Below are positions 1 to 12,600 of a stretch of DNA of 64,000 nucleotides, piece after piece. The DNA lies in contig NC_084808.1 of NCBI RefSeq assembly GCF_963583255.1, positions 10,315,501 to 10,379,500 of the forward strand, written 5' to 3'. Each line of letters starts with the position of its first letter. The stretch's first letter is position 1. Source of the stretch: Pyrus communis. Taxonomy: Eukaryota; Streptophyta; Magnoliopsida; Rosales; Rosaceae. Position numbers and translations under genes: made by a program. A model generated the notes under the pieces. The model made no database searches, had not been told where the DNA came from, and saw nothing but the letters and a program-made list of their open reading frames with translations.

Positions 1-337
1 GGGGTGAGAGAATGGATCAAGCCTCACAATGAGCTATCAATAATATGATTCAAATTCGTTTTTAGCGAGAACGAATTTAATATCTTTTACTTATTAATAA
101 AAAGAAATACCATTATAATAGTTTAATTAAATTAGCGCTGACCAACAACTCTAATTCATATTGTTTTTCCCCTGATAGTTAAAAAATGCCAAAAGCTCAG
201 GGCACCAATGTTTAGTGCAATTATCGTTATTGTCGTTGCACCACCTAGCTATGATTCCCTGATGGAATCCCAAGTCTCCTTAAGTTAACCTACCTTCAAC
301 ACCTCCTCCCCCCTCCCTCCCTTCCTCCTTCCCTCCT

Positions 338-340
<3 letters not shown>

Positions 341-392
<52 letters not shown>
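341..392. repeat. (CT)n microsatellite
   Basis: An uninterrupted CT dinucleotide tract preceded by a C/T-rich stretch (301-340). It makes the opposite strand look like an Arg/Glu-rich ORF, which is an artefact of the repeat. Confidence 0.95.
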
Positions 393-396
<4 letters not shown>

Positions 397-762
397 CAAC
401 TAACACACTACCATAATAAGTGGCATCAGAAAAATATTGGTATATTTCGAGCATTATAATTTGCATATATGTGCCGTCCAAAAAAAAAGAAAGAGAAGAA
501 TAAAAAGTCTCAACTGCCCACTTACATGTGTATGCATGCAAAGAGGCATACGTCGTTAATTCCAACGCGTATATATGTGTGTGTTCTATAAAGAAACACT
601 AACTTTAATTAAAGGGTCATATGATTTCAAATCTAGGTAATTTTTGGTAGATATAATCTTTGAGGGAAAATTTAAAGGATAGATGGTTCAGATTATTAAA
701 ATATATTACAGAATAGATCCCATGGAAATGTGTGTCAATTTGTGTATCAAAAAAGTTTCCTG

Positions 763-763
<1 letters not shown>

Positions 764-808
<45 letters not shown>

Positions 809-830
809 TGCATACATACATACATACATA
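764..830. repeat. (TA)n then (CATA)n microsatellite
   Basis: About 40 bases of TA dinucleotides (764-804), followed after a few bases by five CATA tetranucleotides (811-830). The rest of 1-1192 is AT-rich spacer in which I see no gene. Confidence 0.9.
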
Positions 831-1200
831 CATTGTTATTGTGGTACCAAACATATGAAGATATTTATGTATGCAGTGGATGGTCATGTATAAATCTAGT
901 ATATATAAAATCTGTGTCTCTTGTGACTCAGCGATGTATTCTAATAATATATGTGGTCCAGAACATATACAAGTAGTTCCCAGGCTACTTGTTTTATATA
1001 TTAACTCTTAATTCTATTTTGGTAATATACTTTGCCACCTGGTTCGCAAGAATTTGATTACATTGACACATACATCCCCTAAATTAGCATGAATTCATAG
1101 CCTGCTTACCTTGAAAAGGAAAATAATAGTTGAAAGCAGTTGACACCAAATAAAGATCGTTCAATCATATTACTATTAGTTAATAACGAGGATTCTATTA

Positions 1201-1321
1201 GAGAAGTGTTATTGGTACTCTAAAAATCTCGTTCTACATTCCTCACAAGTGTATTTTTCTTTTTAAATATAGAAAGTTTGGAGTTTAGAATGAGATTTTT
1301 TAAGTGCCAATAATAATTCCC
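1201..1321. mobile_element. 121-bp foldback MITE with 8-bp target duplication
   Basis: The two halves are imperfect inverted repeats: the left arm, starting GAGAAGTGTTATTGG, pairs with the right arm, ending in CCAATAATAATTCCCTTC. The element is flanked by an identical 8-bp direct repeat TTCTATTA at 1193-1200 and 1322-1329, as expected for a target site duplication. It has no coding capacity. The 8-bp duplication suggests mobilisation by a hAT-type transposase, but the superfamily is inference. Confidence 0.85.
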
Positions 1322-1378
1322 TTCTATTAAACTACATTGTTATTTCAAACAATTTTAATAATTAATTTAGGGTTTTTA

Positions 1379-1553
1379 TGTCACATCCCGGCCTGGACCC
1401 CCACTACATCCTGGGCTTAACTCCATCATAACACGATATTATCCGCTTTGGGCTCTGCCACGCCCTCACAGTTTTATTTTTAGGAACTCAGACGAGAACT
1501 TCTCAGTGGGTCACCCATCCTGGGATTGCTCTCGAGCGAACTCGGATGTTACA
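1379..1553 (-). mobile_element. Cassandra-type solo LTR (5S rRNA-derived), internally deleted
   Basis: On the plus strand the block opens TGTCACATCCCGG and closes GGATGTTACA, which is the reverse complement of a TGTAACATCC...GGGATGTGACA LTR. Positions about 1497-1540 match the reverse complement of the 5S rRNA internal promoter region (GTGGGTCACCCATCC, CTCTCG). Perfect 5-bp target duplications TTTTA lie at 1374-1378 and 1554-1558. LTR ends, a 5S core and a 5-bp duplication are the hallmarks of Cassandra TRIM elements. At 175 bp it is shorter than the usual roughly 270 bp, so part of the LTR is missing. Confidence 0.85.
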
Positions 1554-1558
1554 TTTTA

Positions 1559-2043
1559 GGGGCAAATTAAGTTGACCAAAATTAGAATTGAAGCATCAAT
1601 TAATTAATTTAATTTTGAAAATGTGATTGAATGATTGACGTGGGCAATGGAGCTGCATGAAATAATGTAGCAACAGAATTATTTAACAGATGATCAGCTG
1701 GTGGCACATATATGCCTAATTACAAAACGTAGTTCCTCGGGTTCCATCGATGACAGCTTTGCTGCCCTTCGGGTAGGGCTCGCCTACTGTCATGACAGCA
1801 AGCAGATTAACTGATGAGGTAGTAGGATATATCGAATATAAATCATTACTCAATAATCACAAAACCGGAAAAACAAAAAACAAAAAGTATGTTAAGTGTT
1901 TTTAAATAAAAGTGTGATATTGACACATCCATTTTTACTTTTCACACACATTCTTAATAATTTTTTACTCTCGGTTTGAATGAATTGAATAAAATCAAAT
2001 GACAGAAATTAACAAAAAGTGTATGACAAATAAAAACGGTTAG
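1559..2043. other. AT-rich spacer
   Basis: No ORF, RNA gene or clear element is visible. The left edge of the following gypsy element is not marked by an LTR; its 5' half (5' LTR, gag and protease) is missing. Confidence 0.5.
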
Positions 2044-5000
2044 GGATATTTAGCTTATGTAGTGTTGAACGATGTTGCTCCTAGTAGTGTGGAGGACGTG
2101 AAGGTAGTCAAGCATTTTCCTGATGTTTTCCCTGACGATTTACCTGGATTGCCGCCAGACCAAGATGTGGAGTTTACCATTGATTTGCTTCCAGGTACTA
2201 ATCCTATATCCTTGACTCTTTATCGAATGGCTTCTGCTGAGTTGAGGGAATTGAAAATCCAGTTGCAGGAATTAGTGGATAAAGGTTTTATTCAACCTAG
2301 TACTTCACCCTGGGGAGCTATAATGTTGTTTGTGAGAAAGAAAAACGGGACTTTGAGGCTATGTGTTGATTACCGGCAATTGAATCGGGTAACAATTAAA
2401 AATCATTATCCATTCCCTCATATAGATGATTTGTTTGATCAGCTTCGAGGTGCTTGTGTATTTTCTAAGATTGATTTGAGGTCTGGTTATTATCAGTTGA
2501 AGATCAGTAGTGAGGATGTCCCTAAGACAGCTTTCAGAACTCGTTATGGTTATTACGAGTTTCTAGTGATGCCATTTGGATTGATGAATGCACCAGCAGC
2601 TTTTATGGATATAATGAACCGAGTATTCCAGCCATATTTGGATAGGTTTGTTATTGTCTTTATCGACGATATCATGGTATACTCTAAGTTTAAATCTGAG
2701 CATGTTCAACATCTTACTTTGGTGTTGAAGAGGTTGAGGGAACACCAACTGTATGCTAAGTTTAGCAAGTGCCAATTTTGGTTAGATCAAGTGGCATTTT
2801 TGGGACACGTCATATCTGCTCAAGGTATTTTGGTGGATCCTCAAAAGGTAGTAGTAGTGGAGAATTGGGAGCAACCACGGACCGTCACTGAGGTACGGAA
2901 TTTTCTTGGTTTAGCAGGGTATTACTGGCGATTTGTTAAGGATTTTTCCGTGATTGCTTTACCACTGACAAGGTTAACAAGGAAGGATGTTAAATTTGAG
3001 TGGGATGATAATTGTGAGTAGAGTTTCCAGCAGTTGAAGTATTGTCTCACTCATGCACCTGTTTTTGCACTTCCAAACGATATTGGTAATTTCAAAGTCT
3101 ACAATGATGCTTCCTTAAATGGTCTGGGATGTGTGCTGATGTAACATGGTAAGGTGATTGCTTATGCTTCACAACAACTAATGCCTTTTGAGTTGAATTA
3201 CCCTACGCATGATTTGGAGTTAGCGGCCATTATCTTTGCTTTGAAGATGTGGAGACATTATCTTTATGGAGAAAAATGTAAGATCTTTACAGATCATAAG
3301 AGTCTTCAATATCTTTTCACTCAGAGAGATCTTAATCTTCGTCAGCAGAGATGGTTGGAACTGCTTAGTGATTATGATTGCAGGATTGACTATCACCCTG
3401 GTCGTGCGAATGTGGTAGCTAATGCACTTAGCAGAAAATCTCAAGGCCATATTAATGCGTTGTATGCTAGTCAACCTCTCCTGGCAGACTTGAGATCAAC
3501 TGGAGTGCGGTAAGAGGTAGAAGATCAGGAGGTAGCCTTACTTGCTAATTTTCAAGTTAGGCTGATTTTAATTGATCGTGTACTTGAAGCCCAGATGGTT
3601 GATGAAGAGACCCAAGAAATAATGCAAGCAAGGAATCGGGGGAAAAAGAAAGACTTCAAAGTTCGAGAATCGGATGGAATGCGTATGCAGGAGAGTAGAA
3701 TGTTTGTGCCAAATAATTTGGAATTAACGAAAGCAATTCTTGATGAAGCGCATATCTCAGCTTATGCGATGCATCCTGGAGGTACTAAAATGTATCATAC
3801 CATTCGACCATTTTATTATTAGCCGGGTATGAAAAGAGAGATAGCTGAGTATGTGAGTAGGTGTGCCATTTGACAACAGGTTAAAGCTGAAAGGAAGAAG
3901 CCGTTTGGGTTGTTGCAGCTGCTTCCCGTTCCAGAGTGGAAATTGGAAAATATTACTATGGATTTTGTGTACTAGCTTCCGCATACACATAATGGTTTTA
4001 ATGGTATTTGGGTGATAGTTGATCGGCTTATTAAGTCAACGCATTTTATTCCAGTGAGGGAAAAGTATTATTTGGGCCGATTAGCTGAGTTATTCATATC
4101 GAAGATTGTGAAGTACCATGGTGTTCCAGTGAGTATTGTTTCGGATCGTGACCCAAGATTTACTTCTAAATTTCGGGTGGTTTTTCAGGAAGCTTTGGGT
4201 ACGAGATTACTCTACAGTACGGCATATCATCCTCAGACAAACGGATAATCAGAGAGGACCATTCAAATGTTGGAGGATATGTTGAGATCTTCAATGTTGT
4301 AGTTTGGCAATGCTTGGCACAAACGGTTGGATTTAATGGAATTTTCTTACAACAGCTTTCATTCAAGTATCGGCACGTCACCATTTGAGGCACTGTATGG
4401 TAAATCTTGTCGAACACCCTTGTGTTGGTCAGAGGTCGGAGAAAGAGTTTTGGTGGGCCCTAAGATTGTAGATGAGACTACTCTGAATGTTCAGGTAATT
4501 AAGTCTAACATAAAAGCGGCCCAGGATCGACAAAAGAGCTTAGTGGATAGGCATGCCACTGACAGGGTGTATAAAGTTGGTGATTGGGTGTTCTGAAGTT
4601 GTCATCGTGAAGAGGTGTAGTATGGTTCGGAAAGAAAGGTAAGTTAAGTCCCAAGTATATCGGACCATATATGATCATAGAGTGAGTTGGTGAAGTGGCT
4701 TACAGGCTTGAGTTGCCTTCTGAGCTGGCTAAAGTACATAATGTTTTTCATGTGTCCATGATTCGTCATTACGTTGCGGATCCGTCACATGTGATACCTC
4801 TTCAACCATTGAAAATTAACTCGGATTTGACATATGACGAGGAACCAGTAACGATTTTGGATTGGAAGGAAAAGGTTTTGAGGAACAAGACTGTGAGTTT
4901 AGTGAAAATTTTGTGGAGGAATCACTCAGCGGAGAAGGCTATTTGGGAGACAGAAGATCGGATGAGAGATTTGTATCCTCGGTTGTTCTATGTTTACTAG
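2044..5000 (+). pseudogene. Ty3/gypsy chromovirus (Tekay/Del-like) pol, decayed
   Basis: Reverse transcriptase, RNase H and integrase follow in pol order. RT (2062-3021) keeps the [16 protein letters not shown] entry, [16 protein letters not shown] and the catalytic FIDD (residues 200-203 of that frame). RNase H (about 3013-3500) keeps TDHKSLQYL and the [15 protein letters not shown] end. Integrase (about 3595-4600) shows MDFV, SDRDPRF and the SERTIQMLED block, consistent with a D,D,E core. The tail (4695-5000) resembles the chromodomain-like C terminus of Tekay elements (EEPVTILDWKEKVLRNK). Stops at 3019, 3142, 3820, 3871, 4246 and others break the frame; several look like Trp, Gln or Cys codons changed to stops. 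Gag and protease are absent, so it is a dead 5'-truncated copy, read toward the LTR at 5058. Confidence 0.9.
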
Positions 5001-5057
5001 TGGGTAGTTGAGTTGTTGTTTTGAATTTTGGGATGAAATTTCTTAAGGTGGGTAGGT

Positions 5058-7238
5058 TGTGACAAGCCGTCCCGAATTAATTGTACCATAGGTGTGAAAT
5101 GACAATTTTGCCCCTAGTGGTTATTTGTCATTTTGGGTGATTGTTTTGTGGTTTTGTTGGTTGCATCTGGACCACACACCTTCATCCTCATCATCTCCTT
5201 CCTCGTATCCATCTCTGTCTCGAACACTCTCTCTCTCTTATACTCCCTTTGTACGGACGAGACCTAAATCCCTTGCAAACGTTGCAGATTGAAGTGGAAA
5301 TTAATACCTTTGTGTTCGTGAGGACCATACAAGTCCAACCATACCAATTTTAGGTAAGAAATCCTTTGATTTCACGTCGAACCAGGAATCTCCGATTTGG
5401 TCACTGTTCATGCACACGTGAAATGTTGTTTTTCAGGGAATTTGAAGCTTATAGAAAGCTTAGTGAGGTCCTTAGGAAGCTCAGGGTGGTTCGTTGAGTG
5501 GAATTGGACGTCGGGATCGTGAGTTGCAAGTTTGGCCGATTTTTCTTGAATTTCTCCGGTGACATCTCGTGATCTTTGAGGTTTCAAACAGGTACAACGT
5601 TGTTCTACTCATCTCCATCTTTCAATTGGTGCAAATTTCATAGAAATTGGTGAAGAAATGAGTGAGAACGAAAGGTTTAAAGTTTTTCTAGATTTCCGGC
5701 GACCGGCGTTTCGCCGGAGAAGACGACAGTATATTCCATCAATTTTGGACGGAATATGCTGACGCCGTTTGTTAGTTTTAACGAAATCTGTTAGGGTTTA
5801 ACGAAATATTCCTGACGTCGTCAGTGTGCCTGGTATGTGGCCGCGCGTGGGGGCGCGTAGGGTCGTGGTCGCACGTGGGGGCGTGTACGGCCGTGCCCTT
5901 GCTGGCCCGTGGCGACGCGTAGAGCCTCGAAAAATTATTTTAAAAATATAAGGATGTTCGTGAGGTTGAGTAGATCACGTTGGTGTATCTAAACACCCTA
6001 TTTGAGCATTGTATGAGAAGTTATTACCTAGTTTTGGTTATGTGCTTTAAATTGACTTTTTTTATAGTTGTTTCGCATATAGGTGAGACCTATCCTGAGG
6101 ACGAGCGCAGTCACTCAAGGCTCGGGGGTTACGACCCTTCCACATACCAGTGAGTGGACTTTTGGTTTTCCGTATATACCTATATATTTGTGGTTTTTCC
6201 CAGAAAATGAAATGGAATGTTTATATGTTTTAAATGTCATGCATTGCGTTTGCCTATTTATTTATGCATTAGTAGTTATATATATTTATGATTGGTGCTG
6301 TGGACGCACAGGTAAGTGCCAAGTAAGTTTATAGATTATGATTGTGAATTAGTGGTTATGTGAGATACATAGAGAGCTCATAACCTGCACCCCTGGTGTT
6401 AGTGCTCCCGCCCAGAGTAGGGCACAGTCCTTCACGTGATGTTCACCTCCCGCACCACACACTCATCTTGGATCCAAGTTAGGTGCATAGTCCTGTCATA
6501 CAGACCACTATAGGTGGTTCCGACTCGTAAGTGACCCACGATTATTCGCCCAGTCTTCACGTGATCGTAGCACTTGAGCGTATTTATTTACACCCAGTCC
6601 TGTCGTACAGACCACTTTAGGTGGTTCCGACTCGTGTGCAAGTATAGTTAGTAAGTTGGGAATTTGAGCTATAGATTCAGCCGTACAGGTCACGTTAGGT
6701 GACTCCGGATGGCATGTTATTTGCATTGATTGACATTACCTGGGTTACTTACATTTTATGTGGAGGCATTCGACATGGCATATTGCTGAACATGTTTTCG
6801 ATATATGTGTATATTCTATTTTCTGGGAAACTATACAGGTTTTACGGCGAGGGGTTCGAACTTTTGATAATGAAATGATTTTGAAAAACTTTGTTTTTGC
6901 CCACTCACACTTTTTGTTTTGCGCTCCTCCAGGTTCTAGGTAGAAGCAGCTTTGGTGGTTCACGAGGACTTGTCGGTGGTTCTGACAGAACATCACAAAT
7001 GTAGGATCACCTTTGGGTGTTATGTAATTAATGTTTGTTCCTCTGGACTGCAATAGGCTTTCTGTGCTCTGAATATTGTTTATCACACTTACACTTGTAC
7101 GTTAACTACATTGTTTTGTAGTTTGGTTTTTATTTTTTTTCGTACTTTTATTACTATATTTTGCTTCCGCACTATGCACATGGCTATGTCACCCTCATAT
7201 GACAGCCAGCACGCCCTGATTTCGGTTGGGGTGTGTCA
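5058..7238 (+). mobile_element. 3' LTR of the chromovirus (LTR copy 1)
   Basis: It starts TGTGACAAGCCGTCC directly after a G-rich polypurine stretch (AAGGTGGGTAGG) downstream of pol and ends GGTTGGGGTGTGTCA. The same start and end motifs delimit the LTR copies at 16242-18147 and 46425-52581. Block 6372-6640 is nearly repeated at 51506-51780. It has no 5' partner in the window. It contains three short stem-loops (see 6495-6708). The length of 2181 bp is typical of long chromovirus LTRs. Confidence 0.88.
6495..6708 (+). repeat. Three stem-loops in LTR copy 1
   Basis: Stem-loops at 6495-6524, 6602-6631 and 6681-6708 share the frame (G)TCGTACAG, then inner arm, loop, inner arm, then TCCGAC. Inner arms are ACCAC/GTGGT in the first two and GTCAC/GTGAC in the third. 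The outer arms change in step: GTCG with CGAC in the second, CCG with CGG in the third. Confidence 0.75.
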
Positions 7239-8081
7239 TCACCTGTAGGTGAGGCTTCAATAAAAAATAGTAAAATTTGGACCTGTGAAATTACATTATT
7301 GCCCATCATTTGTTTTTGTGATAGAAGAATAATTCTTCTTTTCACCCTCTTTTGGTTGACAAAGAGGATTTCATTAATTAGTAGAGATTTTAATATTTTT
7401 AATCCCACAAATTATGGGTTTTTATTTAAAATCTTATTAATATAAACAACTATAAATTTCAATTTTTAATTTAAAAAATATAGTAACGTACATAGAAATA
7501 ATTTATCACATTAATTTCAAAGACTTCGATCAAAAATTGAAAACCAATAAGGCTTCAGTTAAAGAATATTGATATCGAGGAACCACATCCAAAGTCTCCC
7601 TTTAAAGAAACTCGTTTCCATCTGCTTTCATGAAACCTGTCATTGTCTCATCTTGTATTATACGTGTTACTAATACTTGATATTGTATTGAGTCGTGCTA
7701 TCTATATGTTCCTTTTTAAATCTCACATACATCTGATAATTTATATTCTTTAATTTTCTTCATTTTATTTGATATAACGATTGAAAATTTAAAAAAGTGT
7801 GTAATTGAGATATGAAACCATCTTTTGCAATATGAAAGTTACGCAATAGGCTCGACAACTCTGAAGTTTGACTTTCAAGTGTTAACCAACTAATTTAATA
7901 TAAATATCATCATAATTTTTTTTTTTTTATAAATTTACTAGTATTTATTTATATAAAAAAAACATATTAATTAAGAATGTGTACAAGACAAACAAACTTC
8001 GAAAGGATTGCACAAGAAGCAACACGGAAAGGCTAAACTAAAACATATAAAATCCTCACAAACAATCAAGAAATCCATAAC
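7239..8081. other. AT-rich spacer
   Basis: No gene or RNA is recognisable; A/T homopolymers are common. Short ORFs here have no recognisable domains. Confidence 0.5.
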
Positions 8082-8221
8082 AAATTTAGCATTATCTAGT
8101 TGTATCATCATTTGTACCATTTCTCTAATAAAGACGTGACCCATATGAGTTGGTAGACCTTATCTCTATTAGAGAGATGACACAGATGATGATACAACTA
8201 AATAGTAAGTGTAGCATTACT
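8082..8221. mobile_element. Foldback MITE
   Basis: Left arm TAGTTGTATCATCAT (about 8097-8111) and its continuation through CATTTCTCTAATA pair with the right arm TATTAGAGAGATG...ATGATGATACAACTA ending about 8200. The octamer TAGCATTA flanks the pair on both sides (about 8087-8094 and 8212-8219), a possible 8-bp target duplication. No coding capacity. Confidence 0.7.
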
Positions 8222-9639
8222 CAAATAAAAATAACACAACCTCATGACCACCCCTACAATTGTTACAATTCTATCAACCTTATCCACTAGAAGCACAATA
8301 TGTCATTGATAGAAATAAAAATATAGTGTTACATGTGGGATGATGTAAGAATCTTGGAGCCATTTCTTATATGGTCAATAGTCCACTACTAATATTTGAG
8401 ACTACATATTATGATACATGCACATCTTATCCTGCAAAATTATTAAGTACTCCATCTTGTTTAACGAGTTATTTTTTTTTATAAGCTTTTAAATACTTGT
8501 TAATTGTCTAATGTTATTATAAATCTTTTTGAACTGTCATGCTTTCATGCATGATATATTCTTATGATATGGTTATATGCCATTAGTTAGTCTTTCGTTT
8601 TCCTTTACATATTTTTTTAGCTCTTTTTTTCTTTTTTATTGCTTTTCTGCATGCCAGATGCCATCTCTGTCTTGCATGCATGCGTGCTTCCTAAGTCTGC
8701 AACTTTAATTTATATAAAACTATCAAAATCAAATCAACGGTGACTATTTTTTTTGAACAATCAACGGTGACTACTAAACCTAAAAAAATTAAGGTTCTTT
8801 TATTTTGTTATATTAGAGTAATTTGAATTTTGAATTTTTCACTTATTATCTCACCGATTTTTTGCCACAAAAATATAAAATTTAAAGTTTAAACTCTTTT
8901 CCAAGTTCAAATCTTTTATGCTTCTCTTAGTGTAGAATATAGCTTGTAATAAATAAATAGAAAACACTATTTCGGGCTTAAAATAAATATATAAAAAAAG
9001 AAGCATTTGTATGGTTCTTTCTTAATTGTTTTTAGTTTTTCAGGGGTTTCTATACAAATTTTTCCAAAATGTAGTGGTGGCTGAGTGAATTGATGGTATG
9101 CAATTAAACGTATTCCACCATTTCAGCCTCCTTTTATGGTCTCAATTTCACAATCTTACAAAAGTAATAGATGTCCAGCGCTCAGGAGTCAAATCACTAT
9201 TAACACTTCACGTGAAGTGGCACTGCAAACTTGCGACAACCTTTGCTTTATAAATAAATATAGGCACACTGCCCTTCATACAAAAGGATTCCTATTTTTT
9301 TTTTTTTTAAATAGGGTTTAATTGTAAGATTTACTTCAAATTGTACTTCAGCGACTCGAATCGTCTATTTTGTAAATCTCAATTCATATATCATTTTTTA
9401 AAAAATTCAATTCAATCTAAAACCATTTACCTATTTAATTATGACAATGAGATTTCATTGTTTCTCACAAGGTACATATGGAAAATGGTCTGTATGTACC
9501 AAACATGTGTAAACCTATTTATATGTACACGTTGATAAAAATTGAGGTTAGGAAGTCACATATAATAATAATAATTGACATAAAGTTCGTCCCCAACCCC
9601 TTTTCTTTTTAGCTCTTAAACCATAATTATTACATCTAA
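8222..9639. other. Spacer downstream of the kinase gene
   Basis: AT-rich sequence with T-runs; no gene seen. It includes the 3' flank and probably the 3' UTR of the minus-strand kinase gene that ends at 9640. Confidence 0.5.
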
Positions 9640-12600
9640 TTAACAACTTCTTGTTGAAAGGGAATCGTGTGGTGAAATTGAGAAGGAAGTGTTGCATTCA
9701 TTTTCTAAATCCTCAAAACCCCAAAACTCATCTACTTCTTCTTCTTCTGCCATCTTCCACCTCTCTTTGTCTATTTCCCCTTCTGATTCCATCACCTCCA
9801 ATACCTGCAAATATAGTGGCACATTAAGTTACTACATGTTGATATATTTTACGTATACAATCCATAACAAGTATACTAAACTCACAAAGCTCGCTAATTA
9901 GATTGGAAAATGATTTCTGCACTCTTTTTTCTATGTCCCATCTTTTTTTACTTCTGTATATTATGTCTCCTTTGATTTATTCATTTTAAATGCCCTGAAT
10001 TAAAAGATCTGTGCAGAAGAAAGAAAAGGGTGTACAGACCCGAAAGAGTATATTATGGTACAATTATTTTAATATAGTTCTATGTTAAACTCATGAACTT
10101 ATGCAAGGGGAAATGATATGAGATGAAGAATTTGTGATTTACATTGTGCATTTTTGCCTATGTATTCAATAGCTATATGAAAAGGATCACCGAAGCTGAC
10201 ATGGGTTAAAAAAAAAAAAGACAAATTAGGACCCACTCTCACAATCATTTTGGTGATCAGATCTTAATCTTTTTTCCTAAACATGGTGCATGATTGAGTG
10301 ATCACATCTTTATTTTAGCATAAATATTAAGGTTAGGTGGGAAGGAACCATTTGTTGGACAATAGCCATTGCGTGAAAAAACAAAAAAAACAAAAAAAAA
10401 AAACCAAATGGCCTGCCATATACCAACTCCCAAAGAGAGAGCCTAAATACAATTAGTTTCTTGTTTCTGGTTATAACTGGTGAAAAATGATGCAGAAAGT
10501 CATTACAGACAAACAACCACATACCATTTTTAAACCATTAAGTATGGCTACTGTAACCAAGTTGCTAGCTCATGTAGATAACCAAAGCACTTGTGTAAAC
10601 TTTTGATAATTAAAAGTGCTTTTAAATTATAAGCATCTTTTTGTGAATGTAACACAAGTGCTTTCAACAAACCCCACATTTCAATTTTTGTGAAAACAGC
10701 TATTTAGGTGACTAGTCAATCAGAATTTTACATTTGAAACACAAACATCTATAAAGATATGATTTTCTAATATAATTACCATCGTGTGACATTGTCATTT
10801 GTTGAAGACGTCAGACTCATATATGATAAGTTTATTAATATGTAATACGTTGTTATATTAAGGCACCGCATGAGCTTATTTTAAGTAAAATAAATAGGTA
10901 CCTCGGTCATAGAAGGGCGCCATGTTGGAGATGCTCTAATGCACATAGATCCAGCAAAGGCAAGTCTTTTCAACTGTGTAACATCATAGGCCCCTCTCAG
11001 CCTTGGATCTACTAGCCTTTCAATCTCCCCAATATTCAAAATTGGTTTTGCCTGTTGAAAACACATTTAAAATTCCAGTCGAACCACAACAATTTGCAAA
11101 ATATAATACATATATTTTCAATTAGTCGTTAAGAAATAATAGGACAAAGACTTGCATGCATTTCACGAGACAGCGTCTAAGAGCAGTATAATTATATGTG
11201 GTCGTGGTAATGTTAAAACAAATGATAATATATTGTTAGCTTAAAATGTCGAGGAGTATATGTAAGTCCTTCCCAGCCGCGGAATATGTTAACTTGTAAT
11301 TAATAGACTAAATCATATAAAAAGATTTGAAAGGGTTTCCATTTACTTACCCAGCTATGTAAGCTTTGGTGAGACCCATCCACTGGTTTCCTCCCTGAGA
11401 TGAGCTCTAACAAAATTACTCCAAAAGCAAACACATCGGTTTTCTCATCCACAATCCCATGCATGTAGTACTCTGGTGCTAAATGCCTGCAAAATATATA
11501 GAATATCAACAATTAATCATTTGTTCTGGCAAAAAAAGAAAAACAATTAACCATTTTGAAATCTGGATTAAAGTTATTAATAATTCATTGGATTTGATGG
11601 ATAAAAGCTTGTAATTATTAAGATTGAGTACCCAAATGTCCCTTCAATTGGAGCAATTGAATGATGAGTCCACTGAGATGGAAGCCATTTTGCCAGACCA
11701 AAATCTGATATCTGTAACATTTCAAACATTAAAAACATCCAATTCAATAAATTATGTAACATTTCAAACATTAAAAACATCCAATTCAATAAATTATTCT
11801 CAAATCTTGATTAAGAAAAGGAGCAAGAGACTATGGTTCTATGTGTACCTGTGGTTCCAAATCCAGAGTCAATAGAATATTTGTAGACTTAATGTCCCTG
11901 TGAATTATCCTTCTCTGGCAGCCCTTGTGCAAGTAATGGAGGCCTCTTGCTGTCCCAATAGCTATCTTGTACCTTGTTTTCCAATCCATAGGCGGCAAAT
12001 CCTCATCTACAACAAGGTTTCAAGAAAATAACCCAGAAATTAAAACCCAATAAGCAAAACAAGATTGCTAGATTGTTACTTTGGCGGAAAATGATTTCTG
12101 CACGCCTTTTTAAAGAATAATCAAGTGCCAGAAGCAAGAGGGTGTGCAGAAATCGCTCCCCTAAACAAATTACTGTGGAATGTTTACCATGGAGAAGAGA
12201 AGCAACAGAGCCTTTGGAGGAGAAATGGAAGATGAGATAAAGGCCATTGTCAATACAACAACCCACAAGAGACAGAACATTTGGGTGGCAGACATGTCCA
12301 ATGGTCCCAATCTCATTCAAGAACTCCTTCTCTTTCCTCTCATCTGTCACAGCTTTTGTGAGCCTCTTCACTGCAATCTCCGCACCATTTTCTAGAATTC
12401 CTCTGTACACTTGTGCATACCCTCCTTTCCCAACCAGATTGTCTGCCAAAACCCACATCACAAAATGTGAAAAAATATCAAATTTCAATCACCCAGACAA
12501 AACCCAGGGAGGATCAAACACTTTTTGAAGGAAAACAAGCAAAAACCTACCTGAGCTGAAAGCATTTGTGGCATCAGAAATCTCTTCATAGGAGAAGCAT

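Noticed and set aside
296..565. Minus-strand Arg/Glu-rich ORF
   Set aside because: It is the translation of the (CT)n microsatellite and its flank.
617..976. Tyr/Ile-rich ORFs on both strands
   Set aside because: They are translations of the (TA)n tract; no domain.
1497..1550. 5S rRNA gene
   Set aside because: Only part of the 5S promoter region is present, and it lies within LTR ends with target duplications; it is a Cassandra-type LTR.
6372..6480. CACGTG near 6437 and 51566 as a host G-box promoter
   Set aside because: It is part of a block conserved between LTR copies and not next to a host gene; it may be an LTR regulatory site but nothing supports it specifically.
12003..12528. Plus-strand ORFs opposite the kinase
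   Set aside because: They are shadows of the kinase exons on the minus strand, where introns, phases and motifs agree.
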